Assembly: GCF_019931275.1 (NCBI RefSeq)
Contig: NZ_JAIOTY010000002.1
Coordinates: 1,452,631-1,516,630 of the forward strand
Origin: Nitratidesulfovibrio sp. SRB-5
Lineage (GTDB): Bacteria > Desulfobacterota > Desulfovibrionia > Desulfovibrionales > Desulfovibrionaceae
Direction of reading: 5' to 3'
Length of the DNA stretch: 64,000 bases
A program made the position numbers and the translations under genes. Of this stretch, positions 58,816-64,000 are shown in pieces; within the stretch, counting starts at the first letter, position 1; every line of letters begins with the position of its first letter. Below the pieces are notes generated by a model. That model was not told where the DNA came from. It ran no database searches and worked only from the letters and a program-made list of their open reading frames with translations.

Positions 58816-59763
58816 GTGCCGCGTAACGCAGACATCTGGATGAACGGGGCCGTTCACGGCCCATCCCCGTTTTCAGACCGGGTAGCGGCGCAAGCCGCCC
58901 CGCACCGGAACCACGACGTGCAGCAGGGCAACATCAGACAGGCACCGCAGGACCATGCGGGCGGCAGGGACGCGGCGGACATGCCGCGCTCCGGCGCAGA
59001 CCCGCGTGACGGGTCGCGTCCGGCTGAACAGGCCCGACCGGTTGATTCGGCCCGACAGGCAAATCCCGCCCGACAGGCAAATCCGGCCCGACCGGCAATT
59101 TCGGCGCTGGCGGGGCCTGGCCCCATGGTGCCCGTGCGCAGGCTGCTGGCCCTGACCCTGGGTGACGAACGCTTTGCCCTCGACATCGGCGTGGTGCGCG
59201 AGGTGCTGGACTTCGGCGAACTGACGCGCATTCCCCGCATGCCGCAATATGTGCGCGGGGTTGTGAACCTGCGCGGGGCAGCCGTGCCGGTGGTGGACCT
59301 GCGTACCCGGCTCGGCATGGGCAACGTTGCGCGCACCGTGCATTCGCGCATCGTCATCGTGGAGGTGCCCGCCCCCCCTGATGCGGGCGGCGGCATCACC
59401 CTGGTGGGCGCGCTGGCCGACGCCGTGCGCGAGGTCATCGAAATCGAGGCCGTCGCCGTGGAACCCCCGCCGCGCATGGGCACCCCCGTGCCCGCAGACG
59501 TGCTGGCCGGGATATTCCGCCACGAGGGGCGGCACGTGCTGCTGCTGGACGCAGACCGCCTGTTCGACGACGAGGAGCCTTCGGGCACCCCGGTGCCCAC
59601 GCTTCCCCAATCCGTGCTCCCATCACCGCTTCCGTCCCAGCCCCGGAACCCGTCCCGCCCCCTTGCCGAGGGGCAGGCCGCCGACGGGCTGCCGCACGCC
59701 CGTCCGGCCGCTGCCGACGGCGCGCCGGGCGCTCCCGCCCGCTTTGGCGGAGGTGGCGCATGA
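58816..59763 (+). CDS. cheW: CheW-like chemotaxis coupling protein
   Basis: A protein of up to 315 residues whose middle (residues about 105-250) is a CheW domain: LLALTLGDERFALDIGVVREV, IPRMPQYVRGVVNLRGAAVPVVDLR in sequence, and the C-terminal LLLDADRLF. CheW couples receptors to CheA. The domain is flanked by about 100 low-complexity N-terminal residues, including a duplicated ARQANP encoded by an 18-bp repeat, and a Pro-rich C-terminus, making it twice normal size. The start is uncertain: GTG 58816, ATG 58840 and ATG 58981 are all in frame and none has a strong ribosome-binding site. Its end overlaps cheA by ATGA. Confidence 0.85.
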   Translation: MPRNADIWMNGAVHGPSPFSDRVAAQAAPHRNHDVQQGNIRQAPQDHAGGRDAADMPRSGADPRDGSRPAEQARPVDSARQANPARQANPARPAISALAGPGPMVPVRRLLALTLGDERFALDIGVVREVLDFGELTRIPRMPQYVRGVVNLRGAAVPVVDLRTRLGMGNVARTVHSRIVIVEVPAPPDAGGGITLVGALADAVREVIEIEAVAVEPPPRMGTPVPADVLAGIFRHEGRHVLLLDADRLFDDEEPSGTPVPTLPQSVLPSPLPSQPRNPSRPLAEGQAADGLPHARPAAADGAPGAPARFGGGGA

Positions 59764-62144
59764 ACCCCGGCGGCACCGCACGGCGCGTGTTCACCGAAGA
59801 AGCGCGCGACCTGCTCATCGACCTTGAGGAAGCGCTGCTGGAGCTTGAATCGCACCCCGGTGATGTCGCGCTCATGGCGCGGGTGTTCCGGGCGCTGCAT
59901 ACCCTGAAGGGCACCGGCGCCATGTTCGGCTTCGATGCCGTGGCCCGTTTCACCCATGCGGTTGAAGACCTGTTCGACAGCGTGCGCAAGGCCGGGGTTC
60001 CGGCCACGTCCGAACTGCTGGCCCTTGGCCTGGACGCCAAGGACCACTTGCAGGAACTGCTGGAACGGGGGGCGTCGGACCCGGTTGCGGGGAAAACCCC
60101 GTCTGCCGACAGGGCGGAAGATGCTGCCGATGCGGACGGCGTAGCCGCGCGCGAGCGTGCACTGCTGGAGCGCATCGGTGGACTGGCGGCGCGGTGGGCC
60201 GCGCCTGCCGTTGCTCCAGGCACCTTTGCTGCCTCTTCCGGGGGGAGGGATGACGATGCCGCCGGTGCGGCAGAGACCTCGCCCAGCGCGCTGGCGCAAG
60301 ATTTTTCCACGGCCTTGCCGGAGGTCGGCCTTTCACCGGACGAGTCCACCCCCTCGGAGCCGTCCGCCGTCTCCGGCGGATATTTCCGCGAACCCCGGGT
60401 GTACTGGCTGCGTTACACCCCGTCGCCCGACGCGTTGCGCCGGGGGCTGGACCCTTCCCGGTTGCTGGACGGGCTGCGCGGGCTTGGCCCCCTGCATGTC
60501 TGGCCCCATTGCGAAACCGTGCCCGGACTGGACGGGCTGGACGCGGAAGCGGTGCACCTGCGCTGGGACGCCGTGCTGGTCACGGAACATCCGGTGGACA
60601 TGGTGCGCGAGCCGTTCGTCGCGCTGCTGGACGAGGCCGGGCTGGAGGTTGCGGCGCTGGGCGAGGAGAGGCTGCTGCCTTCGCCGGAGCTTTTGTGCCG
60701 CATCGCGGCCCAGGGACGTGTTGCCGATGCCGTCGGCCTGCTGGAAGCCGCCGATGCGGGCGACGAGGCCCTGCGCGCGGTGCGCGGACAGGGCACCCGT
60801 GGGGAAGGCGGCGATGCTTCGGCTGCATCCGGTGGCCAGCCAGGCGCCGCATCTTCCCGGACGTCTTCTCGAACTGTTCCGTCGGCGCCTGCCGTTGTCC
60901 CCGCGTCGTGGCCGGTGCCGGAATGCGCCCCGCCTGCGGGTGACGATGCCGCTCCGGCGGGCACCCTGCGCCCCGGCGGTGACGAAGGCGCCACCACCAG
61001 CCTGCGCGTGGACAGCGCCAAGGTGGACCGTCTGCTGGACAACGTGGGCGAACTGGTCATCCTGCAGGCCCGCCTGTCGCGCATCGCCACCGACCACGAC
61101 GACCCGCGCCTGCGCGAACTGGCCGAAGGGTTGGAACGGCTTACCGAATCGCTGCGAGACAGCACCATGTCGGTGCGCATGGTGCCGCTGGACGCCACCT
61201 TTCACGCCTTCCGGCGGCTGGTGCGCGACCTGGCGGCCCGCCTGGGCAAGGACGTGCGCTTCGTGGCAGAGGGGGGCGAGACGGAACTGGACAAGACCGT
61301 CATCGACCACCTGCGCGACCCCCTGCTGCATCTGGTGCGCAACGCCATGGATCACGGAGTGGAACCCGCCGCCGTGCGCCTGGCGGCGGGCAAGCCCGCC
61401 GAGGCTGTGTTGCGGCTGTCCGCCGCCCATGCCGGGGGCGAGGTGCTGATTACCGTTTCCGACGACGGCGCGGGCATCGACCTGGACAAGCTGCGCGCCG
61501 TGGGCGTGGCGCGGGGCCTGCTGGCTCCGGATGCCGACCCCGGCGAGGCGGAACTGCTGCAACTGCTGTTTCTGCCCGGCTTCAGCACGGCCAGCGGCGT
61601 ATCCGACCTTTCCGGGCGCGGGGTGGGGCTGGACGTGGTCAGCACGGCCCTGGGTTCCCTGCGCGGCAGCGTGGACGTGGTCACCCGGCGGGGTGAGGGC
61701 ACGGCCTGGCGGCTGCGCATCCCGCTTACCCTGGCCATCATCGATGGCCTTCGCGTGCGCGTGGGCGACGAGGCGTTCATCCTGCCCCTGACCCAGGTGC
61801 AGGCGTGCCTTGAGCGCTTCGTGGACGGAGAGGCCGCCACGCTGGGTCTCATCGAATACCGCGACCGACTGGTTCCGTGCCTCAGCCTGCGCCGCTTCCT
61901 GGAAGTGCCGGGCGAACAGCCCGCCTACGAGCGGGTGATCATCGCCAACGTGGACGGCCAGCCCGTGGGCTTTGCCGTGGACGGCGTGGCCGGGCTGGAA
62001 CAGGCGGTCATCAAGCGCCTGGGCGGGCCGTGCCGTCGCGCCGCCTGGATTGCCGGGTCCAGCGTGGATGCCGAGGGAGGCATATCGCTGATTCTCGACG
62101 CCGCCCAGTTGGTGCGCGTGGCGCAGGGCATGCAGGAACGCTGA
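59760..62144 (+). CDS. cheA: Chemotaxis histidine kinase CheA
   Basis: A 794-residue CheA. The HPt domain has phosphoacceptor H47 in RALHTLKGTGAMFG. A variable, low-complexity linker includes a region like a P2/response-regulator-binding domain (about 215-330). Dimerisation helices start at DSAKVDRLLDNVGELVILQ, followed by kinase motifs (HLVRNAMDHGVE, DDGAGI, GRGVGLDVV) and a CheW-like regulatory domain at the C-terminus (IDGLRVRVGDEAFILPLTQV). It phosphorylates a CheY/CheB type regulator not encoded here. Together with the receptor and CheW it makes a compact three-gene unit without cheR or cheB. Confidence 0.95.
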   Translation: MNPGGTARRVFTEEARDLLIDLEEALLELESHPGDVALMARVFRALHTLKGTGAMFGFDAVARFTHAVEDLFDSVRKAGVPATSELLALGLDAKDHLQELLERGASDPVAGKTPSADRAEDAADADGVAARERALLERIGGLAARWAAPAVAPGTFAASSGGRDDDAAGAAETSPSALAQDFSTALPEVGLSPDESTPSEPSAVSGGYFREPRVYWLRYTPSPDALRRGLDPSRLLDGLRGLGPLHVWPHCETVPGLDGLDAEAVHLRWDAVLVTEHPVDMVREPFVALLDEAGLEVAALGEERLLPSPELLCRIAAQGRVADAVGLLEAADAGDEALRAVRGQGTRGEGGDASAASGGQPGAASSRTSSRTVPSAPAVVPASWPVPECAPPAGDDAAPAGTLRPGGDEGATTSLRVDSAKVDRLLDNVGELVILQARLSRIATDHDDPRLRELAEGLERLTESLRDSTMSVRMVPLDATFHAFRRLVRDLAARLGKDVRFVAEGGETELDKTVIDHLRDPLLHLVRNAMDHGVEPAAVRLAAGKPAEAVLRLSAAHAGGEVLITVSDDGAGIDLDKLRAVGVARGLLAPDADPGEAELLQLLFLPGFSTASGVSDLSGRGVGLDVVSTALGSLRGSVDVVTRRGEGTAWRLRIPLTLAIIDGLRVRVGDEAFILPLTQVQACLERFVDGEAATLGLIEYRDRLVPCLSLRRFLEVPGEQPAYERVIIANVDGQPVGFAVDGVAGLEQAVIKRLGGPCRRAAWIAGSSVDAEGGISLILDAAQLVRVAQGMQER

Positions 62145-62192
62145 TCAGCGCTTTAGTCCGTCCCGCCCCGCCAGCCGCACGCCGCCGCCCCA

Positions 62193-62233
62193 CCCGTCCC
62201 GCCCCACCCGTCCCGCCCCACCCGTCCCGCCCT
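62193..62233. repeat. 14-bp repeat, three copies
   Basis: cccgtcccgcccca repeated head to tail after cheA, the last unit one base short. Confidence 0.88.
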
Positions 62234-62251
62234 GACCGGTGGGGCTTTTTC
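62229..62251 (+). terminator. Weak terminator after cheA
   Basis: A short GCCC/GGGC stem around an ACCGGT-containing loop followed by TTTTT, 85 bases after the cheA stop. Confidence 0.5.
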
Positions 62252-62365
62252 GTCAGTTACCTTTTTTCTCCCCATGTTCACAGCTCCGCAGCGTGATTCG
62301 CACGCCGTGGCCGAGCGTGTTCGGCCGTTGTCCATGCTTCGGCGCTGCCCGGCGGCATTTCGTGC

Positions 62366-62785
62366 GTCACGACGTTGTCCTGTTACGCGCTTTGCCTTGC
62401 CTTTGCTCCGGGGCGTGTACGGACGGGCGCGGATATGCGTGATGCCCGGCGCATTGCCTGCGCCATGGAACAGCCTTGAAGCATGGGGGGCATCGTCGGG
62501 CATTACCCGTTACACGGCGATGTCCATTTGGCGGAATTGTTCGATCAGGAAGCGCGAACGGCCATGGCAGGCTCGGCCAGCCTGTAGGGCATCACCGGCG
62601 CATGAGCCCGCCGCACGACCTCATTCCGCATACGCATGCACATATTCCCAGCCAACACCGGGCTTGCGATGGCGCTTGTCGTCCGTAATGCGGTGGCCGG
62701 GATCGACGATCCGCTTCGGTGTCGTGATGTCCAGGTGTGGCATCGCCTGGTTGTTCGCAAGGGTGGCGTCGTATCGGAATACGTT
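62366..62785 (-). pseudogene. Degraded IS481-family transposase
   Basis: Two out-of-frame pieces match different parts of an IS481/rve-type DDE transposase. The first (about 62785-62624) reads PHLDITTPKRIVDPGHRI then GVGWEYVHAYAE, the region before the first catalytic Asp. The second (62503-62366) reads VMPDDAPHASRLF then THIRARPYTPRSKGKAKR, equal to the usual VMTDNG and HIRTRPYTPKTNGKAER. Stops and frameshifts lie between them and no complete N-terminus or inverted repeats are seen. It is an old, inactive fragment. Confidence 0.75.
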
Positions 62786-62794
62786 GCTAAGGGC

Positions 62795-63110
62795 GCATAA
62801 AAATTTTTTTGCTGATTTTGTGTGATGTCTGTGGGTATGGATAGACTCTTGCTCTTCGTTTGTGAGATGGATATGCATTATGCATCGATTTTTAAATATA
62901 TCTGTGTGGTTTGATTTTGTTTTGTTGAAAATGCAATGAATATTTTATTGTTATTATAATGCATCAATAAGTCATGCATTCTACAAAATTTGAAACATGT
63001 ATATAAAATATATATTGCTTATGTTCATTTTGTTGCTTTAATGCGTGGTGCATTAAAAAAGTTTTAATGTTGCGCTAGGTAAATAATTTCCTCTCGACGG
63101 CTGGTCGTCA
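62795..63110. other. AT-rich island with recurrent TGCAT motifs
   Basis: About 300 bases of strongly AT-rich DNA in an otherwise GC-rich window, with repeated atgcat/tgcatt motifs (62874-62887, 62959-62985, 63043-63056) and A/T runs. No frame of note. It could be an unshared remnant of mobile DNA, a nucleoid-protein binding region or a promoter region for the lipoprotein gene. Confidence 0.6.
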
Positions 63111-63392
63111 ATTTGGCATTGCTGTTCGTGTTTGCACGGTTTGCAGCGGTTACTGTTGCTTGGGGGCTCCTGATTGCCTGTCGGTTTTCCTGTGGACAAG
63201 CTGTCGAAGCAGTACAGTTGTCCATATGGCTTGTGCCGCGCGCTTGCATGAAGGCCAAGGATCTGTCGAATACGATCCGGGGTGCGTTGTTGTTCTGGTG
63301 TGTGACGCGCAAATTCGTCTGGCGGCTGCGACATCCCCCTCTCTCATGGCAGAGTCACTTTTCTTGTGAACGAACAAACCCAAGGGTAGCGC

Positions 63393-64000
63393 ATGACTGG
63401 TGTTAAAACGGCAATTATCGTGTCGCTTTTGGTGGTGTCGTTGGGCGCGACCGGGTGTGTGCATGTTCTCGACCCTGCGTATGACCGACAGAGCGATTAT
63501 GATGACGGCTATGATGATGGCTATGCGGACTATGATCGCCGTCTGCAGGATGCCTACGATCGCGAGCGGGCCCGCCGTTTGGAATTGGAACGCCGTGCCG
63601 TCACGCAGGACCGTCAGCGCCTGGAGGTCGCGCGTCTGGAGTGGGAACGCCAGGAACAGGCCCGCATGAAGCGCGAGCGCGACCGCATTAGGCAGGAGTT
63701 GCAGCGCCGGGAAGAGCAGCGGCGGGAAGAGCAGCGCAGGGAAGAACACCGCCGGGAAGAGCAGCGCAGGGAAGAACACCGCCGGGAAGAACAGCGGCGG
63801 GAAGAACACCGCAAGGAAGGACAGCGTAAGGAAGAACGGCGCAGGGAAGGGCAACGCAGAGAAGAGCGCCACCAGGAAGGGCAGCGCCGGGAAGAGCACC
63901 GCAAGGAAGGGCAGCGCCGGGAAGAGCACCGCAAGGAAGGGCAGCGCCGGGAAGAGCAACGCCAGGAAGGACAGCGCCAGGAAGGACAGCGCCAGGAAGA
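63393..64000 (+). CDS. Repeat-rich lipoprotein (3' end outside window)
   Basis: An open frame of at least 202 residues running off the window. The N-terminus (MTGVKTAIIVSLLVVSLGATGC) is a lipoprotein signal with Cys22 as probable lipid-attachment site. An Asp/Tyr-rich segment (SDYDDGYDDGYADYDRRL) follows, then Arg/Glu-rich helix, then about 20 pentapeptide repeats (QRREE, HRREE, HRKEG type) from residue 104 onwards. AAGGG lies seven bases before the ATG. The repeats predict a long, highly charged helix reaching into the periplasm, perhaps contacting cell wall or another envelope protein. No family is recognised. Confidence 0.8.
   Translation, partial: MTGVKTAIIVSLLVVSLGATGCVHVLDPAYDRQSDYDDGYDDGYADYDRRLQDAYDRERARRLELERRAVTQDRQRLEVARLEWERQEQARMKRERDRIRQELQRREEQRREEQRREEHRREEQRREEHRREEQRREEHRKEGQRKEERRREGQRREERHQEGQRREEHRKEGQRREEHRKEGQRREEQRQEGQRQEGQRQE
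63702..64000. repeat. 15-bp repeat, about 20 copies, continuing past the window
   Basis: Units of cagcgccgggaagag and variants, five codons each. First-half units differ more from each other; units near the window end alternate two nearly identical types, suggesting recent duplication of a 30-bp pair. Confidence 0.95.

Larger units (their letters stand above)
62145..63392. other. Non-coding region with repeat, transposase remnant and AT-rich island
   Basis: No intact gene. In order: a 14-bp repeat and weak terminator after cheA, a degraded IS481-type transposase on the minus strand (62366-62785), an AT-rich island (about 62795-63110) and a leader up to the lipoprotein gene. Confidence 0.7.

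Noticed and set aside
62274-62825. 183-codon plus-strand protein after cheA
   Set aside because: It is the opposite strand of the transposase remnant, which has recognisable motifs.

Overview
The window looks like chromosomal DNA from a GC-rich Desulfovibrio-type sulfate reducer (Desulfovibrio/Nitratidesulfovibrio group). The signs are two selenocysteine periplasmic formate dehydrogenases, one with a tetraheme cytochrome c3 gene, a molybdenum aldehyde oxidoreductase (Mop) whose cluster cysteines fall at the same positions as in D. gigas Mop, two Cys-bearing Rrf2 regulators, a sulfide:quinone reductase-like flavoprotein and several chemotaxis proteins. Assignments rest on motifs, gene order and family knowledge; no database search was possible.

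Layout. 1-615: 3' end of a chemoreceptor. 677-3943 (-): six-PAS histidine kinase. 3944-4545: gap holding the 3' remnant of an initiator-type tRNA and a strong hairpin. 4546-9948 (-): CUT1/Ugp-type ABC importer (ATPase, binding protein, two permeases) ending in an HD-domain protein. 10544-14913: amidohydrolase and N-carbamoylputrescine amidase (-) divergent from agmatine deiminase (+), i.e. agmatine to putrescine. 15197-17457 (-): a DUF697-like membrane protein and a ModE-type DNA-binding protein, surrounded by short tandem repeats.

17950-28998 (-): two formate dehydrogenase operons in tandem, fdhA-fdhB-fdhE-cytochrome c3 and fdhA-fdhB-fdhE. Both fdhA genes read through an in-frame TGA followed by the same SECIS-like hairpin, and the two operons share conserved blocks upstream. 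29604-44649 (+): a MoeA/MoaB-like protein, mop, and a tightly overlapping series of accessory genes: dicluster/CCG oxidoreductase fused to a zinc ribbon, methyltransferase, C_GCAxxG_C_C protein, radical SAM protein, AMP-dependent ligase, XdhC-like protein, MobA/MocA-like transferase with HD domain, histidine phosphatase. From memory the order matches D. vulgaris Hildenborough DVU_1550-DVU_1560. XdhC and a MocA-like transferase fit supply of sulfurated, cytidylylated cofactor to Mop; the radical SAM, methyltransferase, ligase and C_GCAxxG_C_C genes have no known job here. This is the best candidate for an undescribed system.

44797-49930: small zinc-ribbon protein (-), then a MacA-like adaptor, ABC ATPase and two FtsX permeases (+). 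50533-51243: Sel1-repeat protein. 51709-54717 (-): Rrf2 regulator, SQR-like flavoprotein, DUF1641 protein, terminator, and a receiver protein with Glu at the phosphoacceptor position. 55469-56011: second Rrf2 regulator. 56629-62144 (+): chemoreceptor, CheW, CheA. 62145-64000: degraded IS481-type transposase, an AT-rich island, and a lipoprotein with about 20 pentapeptide repeats running off the window.

Many short tandem repeats (9-28 bp) occur throughout. Most of those inside genes have unit lengths divisible by three and add low-complexity peptide without breaking the frame.
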